Of a DNA stretch of 50,807 bases, positions 18,065 through 27,256 are shown in pieces. A model generated the notes under the pieces. It ran no database searches and was not told where the DNA came from. It saw nothing but the letters and a program-made list of their open reading frames with translations. The position numbers and the translations under genes are program-made. Origin of the DNA: an uncultured Alphaproteobacteria bacterium (GTDB lineage: Bacteria > Pseudomonadota > Alphaproteobacteria > Rickettsiales > Midichloriaceae); the NCBI GenBank assembly GCA_903887235.1, contig CAISOX010000076.1, positions 1-50,807 on the forward strand, read 5' to 3'. Position 1 is the stretch's first letter; each line of letters opens with the position of its first letter.

Positions 18065-18898
18065 GTGATTTATACTGCAAAATCGCACGCAAAGGTTAAT
18101 TTATTTTTAAATGTGGTTGATAGAAATATAAATGGATACCATAATCTACAAAGCTACTTTGTGTTGTTGAATTTGTCAGACTTTATCACCATTGATTCAT
18201 CTGTTGATATATCTTCTTGCTCATTTGAAAATTGTAAATTAATAGAAAATAACATAGTTATAAAAGTATTAAACTACATTAATACTATTAATGATTCTTT
18301 AAAATTTGCAAAAATACACATAAAAAAAAATATTCCAATAGCTGCTGGTTTAGGTGGTGGTTCGTCAAATGCTGCTGTTATACTAAATTTAATGTCAAAA
18401 ATATGGAATTTTCCAGAATTAACTGCTAAACAGATAAGTGAGGTAGCTCATAATATAGGGGCGGATGTCCCTTTTTTTTATTATGGTAAAAATGCATTTA
18501 TTGAAGGAATAGGGGATAAGATCACCCCAATAAATGTAAATAAGGAGCTGTTTATTTTATTAATAAATCCTGGCTTGGAAGTGGAGACAAAAGAGATTTA
18601 TTCATGTGTTAAAGGCGATTTTACTCCAAAAATTTCGTGTAATAAGGATGATATTATTTATGAAATTTTTCATGGTAAAAATGATTTAGAAAAATATGCT
18701 ATACAAAAGCATCCACTTATAGGTGAGTTATTGAAGATAATAAAAAAACAAAATAATTGCCTAGTAGGTAGAATGAGTGGCTCTGGCTCAACATGTTTTG
18801 GTATATTTGAACAAGAAGATGATGTTAAAGGAGCAATGAATAAACTTAAGGAAATATTCAAAAATTTCTGGATTCATTATGAAAAAATTTATATATAA
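18065..18898 (+). CDS. ispE: 4-diphosphocytidyl-2-C-methyl-D-erythritol kinase
   Basis: IspE phosphorylates CDP-ME in the MEP isoprenoid pathway, ahead of bactoprenol and quinone synthesis. It belongs to the GHMP kinase family: SHAKVNLFLNVVDRNINGYH at the start, the ATP loop PIAAGLGGGSSNAAVIL (about 94-110), VAHNIGADVPFFYYGKNA, and the C-terminal RMSGSGSTCFGIF. The start is GTG at 18065, six bases after the rho stop; no nearby ATG would keep the N-terminal strand. The 277-residue length is normal. Confidence 0.94.
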   Translation: MIYTAKSHAKVNLFLNVVDRNINGYHNLQSYFVLLNLSDFITIDSSVDISSCSFENCKLIENNIVIKVLNYINTINDSLKFAKIHIKKNIPIAAGLGGGSSNAAVILNLMSKIWNFPELTAKQISEVAHNIGADVPFFYYGKNAFIEGIGDKITPINVNKELFILLINPGLEVETKEIYSCVKGDFTPKISCNKDDIIYEIFHGKNDLEKYAIQKHPLIGELLKIIKKQNNCLVGRMSGSGSTCFGIFEQEDDVKGAMNKLKEIFKNFWIHYEKIYI

Positions 18899-19004
18899 TT
18901 AAAATGGAGGATACAAATTTTGGCTTTTTATTACCTATTAAGCTGTATTTGAAGTGATAATTATAGAAGCTTTTTTTTGTTGATGTCGCAGTAGCTATAG
19001 AGGT

Positions 19005-19313
19005 GCCCTAGAGTGGGTACACACGTTTTTAAAGGCCTATTGGCAAAGAAGTCCACAAAAAGGATTAATATTTCATTCTGATAGAGGTTAACAATATACA
19101 TCTAATGAATTTCAAAGAGTTTAAAAAAATTTAAAGGTTACTCAAAGTCTTTCAAGAAAAGCAAATTGCCTTGATAATGCTGTGGCAGAATCTTGCTTCC
19201 ACACCATAAAACAGGTACTTAGTAGAAGTTTTACCTCAAGAGATATCGCCAATTCTATTATGTTTGAGTACATTGAAGCCTTCTATAATTCTTATAGGAG
19301 ACATTCTTTTTAA
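19005..19313 (+). pseudogene. IS3-family transposase (OrfB) remnant
   Basis: One frame reads through the C-terminal half of an IS3-type DDE integrase: QRSPQKGLIFHSDRG, then a stop, QYTSNEFQRV, another stop, KVTQSLSRKANCLDNAVAES with the catalytic Glu, and FEYIEAFYNSYRRHSF. Two internal TAA codons and absence of the first Asp region show it is dead. The part from 18899 to 19004 has no recognisable coding, though a tgaagtga at 18953 may be another degraded end. The ispE gene before it is intact. Confidence 0.9.
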
Positions 19314-19369
19314 AATTATTTCCCCCTAATAATTTTGAAATGCTACACTACGGACTATATAAAAATGAT

Positions 19370-19405
19370 GCTTAACTTTTACTCCTTGTTTTGGGGGTCA
19401 CTTCA
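19370..19405. mobile_element. IS3-type terminal sequence bordering the cassette
   Basis: The sequence gcttaacttttactccttg followed by ttttgggggtcacttca matches, by eye, related segments at 27191-27256 and 37075-37135. Its end ...GGGGGTCACTTCA is the same signature as the ends at 93-141 and 21712-21761. It lies 56 bases past the dead transposase and marks the left border of the GC-richer cassette. Confidence 0.7.
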
Positions 19406-19472
19406 ACCAATATCCTAAATTATATTTTTATGTTAGTATTTAATATATTAACTTAAGATAATATAGAGCAAG

Positions 19473-20465
19473 ATGAAGAAAGAAGTTTGGCTTATTTATG
19501 ATGGAGAATGCCTAATTTGCCGTCCTACTGCTAATGCGCTAAAGATTAAAAAAGCGGCTGGAATTCTTCATTTAGTAAATGCAAGAGAGCCGCACCCAAT
19601 CTTAGAAGAAATTAAGCAAGCTGGGTTAAACCTTGATGATGGAATGGTTGTGAAGTTTAAGCATACGCTGTACCATGGCGCCGATGCTCAATATATACTT
19701 GCGATGATTGGTACCGATGTCGATTGGTTTAATCGCATGAACGTTTTATTCTTTCATTCAAAGCTTATAGCTACACTAGTTTATCCAATATTAAGATTTA
19801 TTCGCAATACTATTCTTAAGATTAACGGCATTAAGAAGCTTAATAATCTTGCTACGCATAAAAGTGAGTCAATATTTCAATCGGTCTTCGGTCAAAAATG
19901 GCATATACTACCTGATATATTGCGCAAGCGTTATTCGAACTCTTCATATAGCAATGATATAATTACAGTCCAAGGCAAACTAGATATCAGCTTTCCTACG
20001 ATGATGTATCCTTTCCTGCATTTTTTTAGATTATTTAACATACTTGTACCTTATCAAGGAAATGATGTGCCTGTTGCAGTCAATTTTAGAAGTATGCCTG
20101 ATTCTTCAATACTATGTTTTGATCGAACATTTCATTTTCCGAATAAAAAGGCTTATCAATTTCGTTCATATATGCAACATATCAAAGAGAATATTGTAGT
20201 CGAGTTTGTTTTATTAGGAATAGGATGGCGAATGAAAATGCATTATGAAGATGGCAAGGTAATAATGCAGCATGACGGATATGTATGGAGTGTATTTGGC
20301 AAGTTAATTCCTATACCATTGAGCATTATTTTAGGTAAGATCTATGCAGAAGAGCAGCTAGAATCCCAAGACTCATTTAGTATGTTAATGAACATTACGC
20401 ACCCACTATTTGGCACAATCTTTAGATATAGTGGTAAATTTAAACTTGAAGTAGATAATAAATGA
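19473..20465 (+). CDS. DCC (DUF393) thiol-oxidoreductase-like domain fused to a DUF4166 domain
   Basis: A 330-residue two-domain protein. The first 130 residues are DCC/DUF393-like: VWLIYDGECLICRP carries the DxxC..C signature (Asp10, Cys13, Cys16), then HLVNAREP and DGMVVKFKHTLYHGADA. From about 140 on the protein resembles DUF4166: ILPDILRKRYSNSSY, a repeated beta-rich pattern, and FGKLIPIPLSIILGKIYAEE. No signal peptide or clear membrane segment is seen. Neither domain has a secure biochemical role; the CxxC suggests redox chemistry. The stop overlaps the next gene as ATGA. Base composition is richer in GC than in neighbouring genes, and IS ends lie on both sides, so it was probably acquired by transfer. 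Confidence 0.75.
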   Translation: MKKEVWLIYDGECLICRPTANALKIKKAAGILHLVNAREPHPILEEIKQAGLNLDDGMVVKFKHTLYHGADAQYILAMIGTDVDWFNRMNVLFFHSKLIATLVYPILRFIRNTILKINGIKKLNNLATHKSESIFQSVFGQKWHILPDILRKRYSNSSYSNDIITVQGKLDISFPTMMYPFLHFFRLFNILVPYQGNDVPVAVNFRSMPDSSILCFDRTFHFPNKKAYQFRSYMQHIKENIVVEFVLLGIGWRMKMHYEDGKVIMQHDGYVWSVFGKLIPIPLSIILGKIYAEEQLESQDSFSMLMNITHPLFGTIFRYSGKFKLEVDNK

Positions 20466-21562
20466 AAAAGGTACTTATTATTGGTGGCTATGGCAATTTT
20501 GGTAGCAGGATTGCTGCAGGATTAGTGAAGGCCAATATTGCAATTATTATTGCTGGCAGAGATCAATCTAAAGCTAAGAACCTACAGCAGAGATTGCAAT
20601 TATTATATCCACAACAAACCATAGAAGCAGCTGTACTAGATGTGAACGATAGACTAGCTGAGCAGCTGAGAATACTAAAACCCCGTGTAGTAGTTAATGT
20701 TGCTGGGCCATTTCAAAATTGTGATTACACAGTAGCTCTAGCATGTATTAAAGAGAATATACATTACATTGATCTTGCAGAGGGTAGAGATTTTGTCAAT
20801 GAGATAGTCTCGCTTCATAGCCAGGCAATAAAAAGCGATGTGCTGGTTGTGAGCGGCGCCAGTACAGTTCCAGGGTTGTCATCCGCAGTCCTTGAACATT
20901 ATAAAAGTCAATTTTTAAAAATTGACTCTTTGATTTATGGGATCAGCCCTGGTCAACAGACTTCGCTAGGGCTTGCAACAGTTAAGTCTATATTATGTTA
21001 TGTCGGCAAGCCCCTCAAACGGTGCTATAACGATGAAAAAATAAGATATGGTTGGCAAGATTTATATAGACAAGAATATCCTATATTGGGTAAAAGGTGG
21101 ATGGCAAATTGTGACATCCCTGATTTTGATATTTTTTCAAATAGATATGGTATTGAATTTTTGCGGTTTTCTGCGGGAGTTGAGAGCCATGTTGTTCATT
21201 TGGGTATATGGTTTTTATCGTATTTAGTGCGTATTGGATTACTGATTAATCTTCCTAAATATGCAAATTTTCTCTTTAATTGTAGCAAATTGTTTCAAAT
21301 ATTTGGTACGCAAAATGGTGGTATGCATATGTTGCTGCAAGGCAAGGATTTAGCTGGGAAACCGAAAGAACTCAGGTGGTTCATTATAGCTGAAAAAGGT
21401 GATGGACCACAAATACCTTGCACACCTGCAATTATATTGGCAAAAAAATTAATCAATGAAACAGTAGTTGAAAAAGGTGCAATGCCATGTGTTGGACTTA
21501 TCACGTTAGAAGAATATCTTGAACAATTAAAAGATTTTTCTATCAAGGAGATAGTAACATAA
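20462..21562 (+). CDS. Saccharopine-dehydrogenase-like NAD(P)-binding oxidoreductase
   Basis: A 366-residue protein that starts KKVLIIGGYGNFGSRIAAG, a Rossmann motif GGxGxxG at 8-14, then IIIAGRDQSKAKNLQQRL, which resembles an NADP 2'-phosphate site. The region VVNVAGPFQNCDYTVALACI and INYxDLAEG-like HYIDLAEGRDF match the saccharopine dehydrogenase-like family of uncharacterised oxidoreductases. It is translationally coupled to the DCC/DUF4166 gene (4-base overlap), so the two products likely act together. The segment at 20821 counts 33 G+C in 60 bases, against 13 in 60 at 22141 in the next gene. The substrate is unknown; true lysine catabolism is unlikely. Confidence 0.78.
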   Translation: MKKVLIIGGYGNFGSRIAAGLVKANIAIIIAGRDQSKAKNLQQRLQLLYPQQTIEAAVLDVNDRLAEQLRILKPRVVVNVAGPFQNCDYTVALACIKENIHYIDLAEGRDFVNEIVSLHSQAIKSDVLVVSGASTVPGLSSAVLEHYKSQFLKIDSLIYGISPGQQTSLGLATVKSILCYVGKPLKRCYNDEKIRYGWQDLYRQEYPILGKRWMANCDIPDFDIFSNRYGIEFLRFSAGVESHVVHLGIWFLSYLVRIGLLINLPKYANFLFNCSKLFQIFGTQNGGMHMLLQGKDLAGKPKELRWFIIAEKGDGPQIPCTPAIILAKKLINETVVEKGAMPCVGLITLEEYLEQLKDFSIKEIVT

Positions 21563-21711
21563 AGTTTACAACGCTCGAACTTTTTTGGCGTGAATTTTCA
21601 AATCCAATAACCCCACTCTAAACCCCAGTATTCATAGGCTTTAGCGCGTTTTAGTCGTCCGACACATACGTACCTAGAGAATCGCAAAATCACCGATTAC
21701 ACCCCAAAGCC

Positions 21712-21761
21712 TGAAGTGCCCCCCAATGTATCAGACTAAAATCGACTCAAAAAGAGAGACA
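21712..21761 (+). mobile_element. Solo IS3-type terminal sequence at the cassette's right border
   Basis: It begins tgaagtgccccccaatgta and runs through tcagactaaaatcgactc to agagagaca. Its reverse complement matches 93-141 with few differences. No transposase coding follows, so it is a solo end. With the end at 19370-19405 it frames the two-gene cassette. Confidence 0.7.
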
Positions 21762-21851
21762 GTTTTGTAGCGCCACCTCTTATATTTCATTATATACAAA
21801 ATATTGAGCATATTTGAATAGCTATATCCGACAAAATTCTTGCTTAATTGT

Positions 21852-21940
21852 TACGATAAAATCATGCAAAATCTTCTATACTATATTTAAGCTATCATTT
21901 TTTTCTAATTTCATTATAATCTATACGATAAAATCATGCA
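21852..21940 (+). repeat. 17-base direct repeat upstream of rne
   Basis: Exact copies of tacgataaaatcatgca lie at 21852-21868 and 21924-21940, 72 bases apart. They may be part of the rne leader, a footprint of an inserted element, or a binding site; nothing in sequence decides this. Confidence 0.85.
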
Positions 21941-22078
21941 GGTCACTAAATGGGCGTGCAGAATTTATGATTGATAAAGACATAGGATTGTAGGCAAATA
22001 ATAGTCTATAAGAGTCGATTGACGATTTGTGAATATAGTTAATCATAAAGTATAGTAAAAATTACATGGAGAAATATA

Positions 22079-23971
22079 ATGTCAAAAAAAATATTAATTG
22101 ATGCGTTTTACCCAGAAGAGACAAAATTTGTTTTATTAGATGATAAGGGAAAATTAGAAGAATTTTTTTATCAAAATTCTCGTAAAAAATTAATTAAGGG
22201 TAATATTTATTTAGGCAAGGTAAATAGAATAGAGCCATCTTTACAAGCAGCATTTATAGATTATGGAAGCGATAGAAAAGGATTTTTATCCTTCGAAATG
22301 ATCCACCCTAAATATTATCAAATACCAGTTGCTGATAAAGAGCAATTACTTAATAAGATAAAAGATGCTGAAGTAGCAGATGATGATATTTCACAATCTT
22401 TTGAATCGAGCAACAAAACTGTAAAAAACTTATTCAATAATGAGCTTTACAATAGCTATAAAATACAAGAAGTAATAAAAAAAGATCAGATAATTTTAGT
22501 ACAGGTTGAGAAAGAGGAGAGAGGCAATAAAGGAGCGTTTTTAACTACTTATATTTCATTATCTGGTAGATATTGTGTATTTTCCCCTAATTCATTCAAA
22601 AATAACCTAGGTATTTCCAGAAAACTAGATGATACTGAAGAAAGAGAAAGATTAAAATCCATTTCTGAGGAATTATTAGAAAATCATACGGAATCAAGTT
22701 TAATACTCAGAACTGCCTCTGCATATAGGACGAAAGCGGAAATTAAAAGAGATTTTCAATATTTAAATAGAACTTGGGAAAAAATAAAAAGTTCTGCAGT
22801 TTCTTCTTATGCTCCATCCTTAGTATATGAAGAGGGAGATTTGCTTATTAATGGAGTAAAAGAGCATTATACGAGTGAAGTTGAAAAAATCATAGTTTCG
22901 GGCAATGATGCATATGAAAAAGTAAAAGAATTTTTAAATATCTTTATTCCAAGAAATACTCAAAAATTAGAAGAATACACAAGCGCATCTCCAATATTAT
23001 ACGAGCATAATATAGAGGAGCAATTGCACGAGCTTTATTCTAATACAGTGAAGTTAAAATCAGGTGGGTATTTGGTGATAAATACCACTGAGGCACTTAT
23101 ATCGATTGATGTTAATTCAGGCACTTATACAGAAGAATACAGTATAGAAAACACTGCTCTAAACATTAATCTAGAAGCAACACTAGAAATAGCTAAGCAA
23201 GTTAAATTCAGAGGATTGTCAGGATTGATAGTAATAGATTTTATCGATATGCTTGATTTGCAAAATAAAAAGCTAGTGGAAAGGCAGTTAAAAAAAGCAT
23301 TTTGGCAAGATAAAGTTAAGGTGCAAATAGGCAGAATTAGTGAATTTGGTCTATTGGAAATGTCTAGGCAAAGAATTGGAAGAAGCTTTATTGAGGCAAA
23401 TTCTAAAGTATGTCCAACTTGCTCAGGAAAGGGGAAAGTGACTATGAATAGTGCAATAGCTACGTTATTAATTGGCAAGCTTAAGTTTCTACTTTGTAAG
23501 AAAAAAGCACGAGTGGCAAATGTGATTGCTACTACTGATGTCATTGTATATTTGATGAATCACTTTAAGAGTGAATTAAGTGCCATAGAAAAGGCTTATG
23601 ATATGCAGATTAATTTGCATATTGATGATATAATATCTGCAGAGGATTATAAAATTGTTCTGCATAAATTTTCTAATGTACCTGCATTAAAAAATAGGAG
23701 ATATGTAATGCCAGAGAATTTTGCAACTAGTGAGCAAGATGATACAAAATCAGAAAATGGTAATGAAATGCATCTTAATGCATCTGAAGATAAAGGAGCT
23801 TCAGAAAACAAAGTGAAGAATAACACTGAGAATAAAAGAGGATTTAAAAGGTATAATAAGGAGCATTTTAATAAGAGGAAAAAACCAGAAAGCAAAATGC
23901 ACGAAGATAATAAACAAGTTAAAAAAGGCACCTCAATTCTGAAAAAAATGTGGTTAAAAATAAAGTCGTAA
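22079..23971 (+). CDS. rne: Ribonuclease E/G
   Basis: This endoribonuclease starts bulk mRNA decay and processes rRNA. The 630 residues have an N-terminal S1 domain split by an insert (KGNIYLGKVNRIEPSLQAAFIDYG), the DNase I-like catalytic part with Asp344 in ISIDVNSGTYTEE and Asp387 in LIVIDFIDM, and the zinc-link cysteines CPTC (445-448). After about residue 540 it turns into a Lys-, Glu- and Asn-rich tail, shorter than the long scaffold of enterobacterial RNase E, so assembly of a full degradosome is uncertain. It starts a tight operon: the next gene begins one base after its stop. Confidence 0.95.
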   Translation: MSKKILIDAFYPEETKFVLLDDKGKLEEFFYQNSRKKLIKGNIYLGKVNRIEPSLQAAFIDYGSDRKGFLSFEMIHPKYYQIPVADKEQLLNKIKDAEVADDDISQSFESSNKTVKNLFNNELYNSYKIQEVIKKDQIILVQVEKEERGNKGAFLTTYISLSGRYCVFSPNSFKNNLGISRKLDDTEERERLKSISEELLENHTESSLILRTASAYRTKAEIKRDFQYLNRTWEKIKSSAVSSYAPSLVYEEGDLLINGVKEHYTSEVEKIIVSGNDAYEKVKEFLNIFIPRNTQKLEEYTSASPILYEHNIEEQLHELYSNTVKLKSGGYLVINTTEALISIDVNSGTYTEEYSIENTALNINLEATLEIAKQVKFRGLSGLIVIDFIDMLDLQNKKLVERQLKKAFWQDKVKVQIGRISEFGLLEMSRQRIGRSFIEANSKVCPTCSGKGKVTMNSAIATLLIGKLKFLLCKKKARVANVIATTDVIVYLMNHFKSELSAIEKAYDMQINLHIDDIISAEDYKIVLHKFSNVPALKNRRYVMPENFATSEQDDTKSENGNEMHLNASEDKGASENKVKNNTENKRGFKRYNKEHFNKRKKPESKMHEDNKQVKKGTSILKKMWLKIKS

Positions 23972-23972
23972 A

Positions 23973-25745
23973 GTGGAAAATAATATAAAAAATAAGTACG
24001 ATAGCAGTTGGTATCTTATTAAGAGGTTGTTTACGTATTATATACGTCCATTAAAGCGAAAATTGAGTTTAGCATTGTTGTGCATGATAATCACTGCATG
24101 CACAACCGCAGTGAGCGCTTGGATTATTCAACCAGCACTAGATTATATATTCGTGGATAAAAATTATAGTATGCTGTACATTATCCCTCTTGCAATAATT
24201 GCTAACTCTATAATTAATGGGATAGCATCATTTTATGAGTCTGTTATTATGAAACGGGCCGGGCAACAGATAGTTTCCAACATTCAAATGGAATTATATG
24301 AACATCTGATTCATGCAGATTTAAAATTTTTGACTAAATATCCATCAGGTAATCTTATTTCCAGATTTACTAATGATATCAATGTCCTCAAAAACACCAC
24401 TTCAGAAATATTTACAGGAGTAATAAAAGAATTTTTTACTCTAATTGCTTTAGTTGGCCTGATGTTTTATCAAAGTTTCAGCTTAACTTTAGTTATTATT
24501 GTGATATTTCCTCTGGCTTTTTATCCTGTTGTTAAATTGGGGAAAAGGATGCGAAAAATTTCAAAAAACATGCAAGAAAAACTTGGTGATTTTACGGTAA
24601 GACTAGATGAAACGTTTCAAAATATTAAGGTCATCAAATCCTATTGCAGAGAGGATTATGAAATTAGTAGAGCTAAAGCAATTATTGATAAATTTTTATC
24701 AATTTATAAAAAAGCAGCATATGTTGAATCAGCATCGTCACCGATAATGGAAATTCTCGGTGGTTTAGCAGTAGCATCAGTTATTTTTTATGGGGGATTG
24801 CAGGCTATAAAAGGTGAAACTACTTCAGGTGCATTTGTGTCATTTATTGCTGCATTGCTTTTGGCATATAAACCTTTAAAGTCCCTATCAAAACTTAATA
24901 CTATAATGCAAGAAGGTTTAACCGCCTCAAAAAGACTATTCTTAATGCTTGATGTAGAGCCAGAGGTAAAAATTGAAGAAAATCAAACTGTTACAAAGTT
25001 AAATCAATTTGATATGAAGTTTAAGAATGTATTTTTTTCTTACAAAGATAATCAAAATATTTTAAATGGTATTAATATTGATATTAAACAAGGTCAGACT
25101 ATTGCATTAGTTGGTGGTTCTGGAGTTGGTAAAACTACTGTTTTAAATTTACTACAAAGATTATATGATGTGGATTTGGGAGATATTTTTATAGGTGGAA
25201 TAAACATAAAGGATATAAAATTGGATGTTTTAAGAAAAAATATAGCCTTCGTAAGTCAAGATATTAATCTCTTCGATGATACTATTATGGAAAATATAAG
25301 GTATGGGAAGCTAGATGCTTCAGATGAGGAAATTTTAGATGCCTCAATGGTTGCTGCAGCTCATGAATTTATAATGGAATTACCTAATCAGTATAATACA
25401 CATATTGGGCAAAATGGAGTTAAACTTTCAGGTGGACAAAAGCAAAGGCTTGCAATAGCAAGAGCTGTGTTAAAAAATGCTCCTATTTTATTACTTGATG
25501 AAGCAACAAGTGCTCTTGATTCAATTTCAGAAAAAAAGGTCCAGATGGCGCTTGATTATTTAAAAAAAGGTAAAACTACTATTGTTATCGCTCACAGACT
25601 CTCAACAATAGAGACTGCTGATAATATATTTGTATTGTCAGATGGTAAAATTGATGAATCTGGTTGTCATAACGACCTGATTTTAAATGCAGGAGAATAT
25701 TCTAGGCTATATGAGCAATATAAATCTAATACTGCAATTAGCTAA
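23973..25745 (+). CDS. msbA: MsbA-type ABC exporter (permease fused to ATPase)
   Basis: A 590-residue half-transporter that likely works as a homodimer in the inner membrane. It has six hydrophobic segments (about 25-300) and a C-terminal ATPase with Walker A GGSGVGKT (381-388), Q-loop SQDINLFD, signature LSGGQKQR, Walker B ILLLDEATSALD and H-loop AHRLST. The layout fits MsbA, the lipid A flippase, which suits the lipid A acyltransferase at 12.1 kb. The start is GTG at 23973. A drug or peptide exporter of the same family cannot be excluded. Confidence 0.9.
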   Translation: MENNIKNKYDSSWYLIKRLFTYYIRPLKRKLSLALLCMIITACTTAVSAWIIQPALDYIFVDKNYSMLYIIPLAIIANSIINGIASFYESVIMKRAGQQIVSNIQMELYEHLIHADLKFLTKYPSGNLISRFTNDINVLKNTTSEIFTGVIKEFFTLIALVGLMFYQSFSLTLVIIVIFPLAFYPVVKLGKRMRKISKNMQEKLGDFTVRLDETFQNIKVIKSYCREDYEISRAKAIIDKFLSIYKKAAYVESASSPIMEILGGLAVASVIFYGGLQAIKGETTSGAFVSFIAALLLAYKPLKSLSKLNTIMQEGLTASKRLFLMLDVEPEVKIEENQTVTKLNQFDMKFKNVFFSYKDNQNILNGINIDIKQGQTIALVGGSGVGKTTVLNLLQRLYDVDLGDIFIGGINIKDIKLDVLRKNIAFVSQDINLFDDTIMENIRYGKLDASDEEILDASMVAAAHEFIMELPNQYNTHIGQNGVKLSGGQKQRLAIARAVLKNAPILLLDEATSALDSISEKKVQMALDYLKKGKTTIVIAHRLSTIETADNIFVLSDGKIDESGCHNDLILNAGEYSRLYEQYKSNTAIS

Positions 25746-25747
25746 AC

Positions 25748-26365
25748 ATGTTAACTTGTAGTAATATTACAGTTAGTAAAAATAATAAATTACTTTTCTC
25801 GAATTTAGGATTTACCATTTTTAATGGCTCAGTTTTAATCATAAAGGGAAGAAACGGAATCGGAAAAACAAGCTTGCTCAAGGTAATTGCTAATCTAATG
25901 CCTAAAAATACTGGGGATATTTTTTATAACTCTATAAACGTGAAGCTGTCCCTAAAAGAATTTTACGAGTTACTTTTTTATGTTGGGAAAGCGGATATAT
26001 TAGATGAGGATCAGACAGTACTGAAAAATCTTGAATTTTGGGGTAAGCTATATGATCGAGAAATCAATATATTAGCTGCAATAAGAACATTTTCTCTAGA
26101 GCCATATGTTAATTTTGATGTTTATAAATTGTCTCAAGGCTATAAACAAAGACTGCTATTAGCTAGATTATTATTATGTAATGCAAAAATTTGGTTGCTT
26201 GATGAACCATATAACAGTTTAGATAGCCAGGGCAAAAACATATTGACCAATTTAATTAAGGCTAGGTGCATGCAAAAGGGAATTGTCATAATTACTAATC
26301 ATGATCAAAATATAAAAGTAGAAAATTCTTCTGAAATAAATTTAGAGGACTTTTGCGATGAATAA
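25748..26365 (+). CDS. ccmA: Heme exporter ATPase CcmA
   Basis: CcmA is the ATPase of the CcmABCD machine that frees heme-loaded CcmE for cytochrome c maturation. The 205 residues carry Walker A GRNGIGKT (34-41), the signature KLSQGYKQRLLLARLLL, Walker B IWLLDEP with YNSLDSQG, and the H-loop TNHDQ. Length and the LSQGxKQR form fit CcmA. It starts two bases after the exporter gene and overlaps ccmB by 8 bases, which makes the CcmA call firm. Confidence 0.92.
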   Translation: MLTCSNITVSKNNKLLFSNLGFTIFNGSVLIIKGRNGIGKTSLLKVIANLMPKNTGDIFYNSINVKLSLKEFYELLFYVGKADILDEDQTVLKNLEFWGKLYDREINILAAIRTFSLEPYVNFDVYKLSQGYKQRLLLARLLLCNAKIWLLDEPYNSLDSQGKNILTNLIKARCMQKGIVIITNHDQNIKVENSSEINLEDFCDE

Positions 26366-27047
26366 AAATGTTGGGCTAAATGCATTAGTCATATATAAGG
26401 TTTTTTTGGCAATTTTATTCAGACAATGGAGTATTTTTATTAAAAATAAGGCCTTCATTATTATCAGCATTTTTTTATTTCTTTCTTCTATTGCCATTTT
26501 GAGATTTTTACAAGGAAGTAGTATTAGTGCCGAAACATTTAAAATAATTGAAATATTATTTATTATTTATTCAATAACATTATCTTCAGATTTAATTATT
26601 GTAGAGGACTATAAGAAGGGATTGTTCGAACAATTTTTACTAACAGGTGTAATACTTGAATTTTTTTTGTTAGCTAAAATTATTGCCTCTTTTGTAATGT
26701 ATGGATTACTATACGTGCCTGTAATGATAATAATGGATTTTTTCATTTATAGTCATAGAGCAGATAACATTGCGTATTTATTATTGGTGAAGCTACTGAT
26801 AGTATTTAACATTACTATTAATGCCCTTATGTCGTCATCTTTTCTTTTAAGCTTTAAAAAAAGAATATCTCAGATATTGATTTCTGTGTTTATAAACATC
26901 CCAACAATCATTATAAGCTCATTATGTTATATTTCAAATGACCAATTTTACTCTTTACTATTAATAAGTATATTTTTGCTAACTACGCCGTTATTTATAT
27001 TGCTATCAAGTTACGTAATTAAAATTTCCATAGAAGAAGATAATTAA
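26358..27047 (+). CDS. ccmB: Heme exporter membrane protein CcmB
   Basis: A 229-residue integral membrane protein with about six hydrophobic segments. It shares the CcmB pattern: an early FRQWSIFIKNKAFIIISIFLF, then SSDLIIVEDYKKGLFEQFLLTG, where the family has LFxxDxxDGxLEQLLLSP. It is encoded directly after and overlapping ccmA and would form the CcmAB heme-export core. ccmC, ccmE and ccmF are not in the window. Confidence 0.9.
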   Translation: MNKNVGLNALVIYKVFLAILFRQWSIFIKNKAFIIISIFLFLSSIAILRFLQGSSISAETFKIIEILFIIYSITLSSDLIIVEDYKKGLFEQFLLTGVILEFFLLAKIIASFVMYGLLYVPVMIIMDFFIYSHRADNIAYLLLVKLLIVFNITINALMSSSFLLSFKKRISQILISVFINIPTIIISSLCYISNDQFYSLLLISIFLLTTPLFILLSSYVIKISIEEDN

Positions 27048-27053
27048 AGCGTA

Positions 27054-27170
27054 TCATAAGCTGTTATTGCCATTTTTTAATATATCGCGCGCTATTTGTA
27101 GTTTTTTTATCTCCTTCTTTAAAATCCTTTTTTCCTTATCTATAGCATTCATGTTGCCATTCCCTGGAAA
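27054..27170 (-). pseudogene. IS3-family OrfA C-terminal remnant
   Basis: The minus strand encodes IAFPGNGNMNAIDKEKRILK followed by KEIKKLQIARDILKNG and a stop. FPGNGN plus the leucine-zipper-like ERDILKK end is typical of IS3 OrfA. The N-terminal helix-turn-helix half is missing. Confidence 0.75.
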
Positions 27171-27190
27171 GGCTATACATGGTGACGATG

Positions 27191-27256
27191 TTTCTTATTT
27201 GTTTTTATTTTATCAGTGTTGCTTAACTTTCACTCTTGTTTTTGGAGCTCAGTTCA
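27191..27256. mobile_element. IS3-type terminal sequence, second copy
   Basis: The stretch tttgtttttattttatcag and the following tgcttaactttcactcttg closely match 37075-37135, and the inner part also matches 19370-19405. It ends ggagctcagttca, a degraded form of the IS end. It sits between the OrfA and OrfB scraps and marks a junction of two copies. Confidence 0.65.

Larger units (their letters stand above)
21563..22078. other. Non-coding border region between the cassette and rne
   Basis: No coding frame is supported in these 516 bases. The first 150 (to 21711) keep the higher GC of the cassette and look like its foreign 3' flank. An IS end follows at 21712-21761. The rest is AT-rich and carries a 17-base direct repeat; the last 30 bases include the rne ribosome binding site (ggag at 22071). 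Confidence 0.6.
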
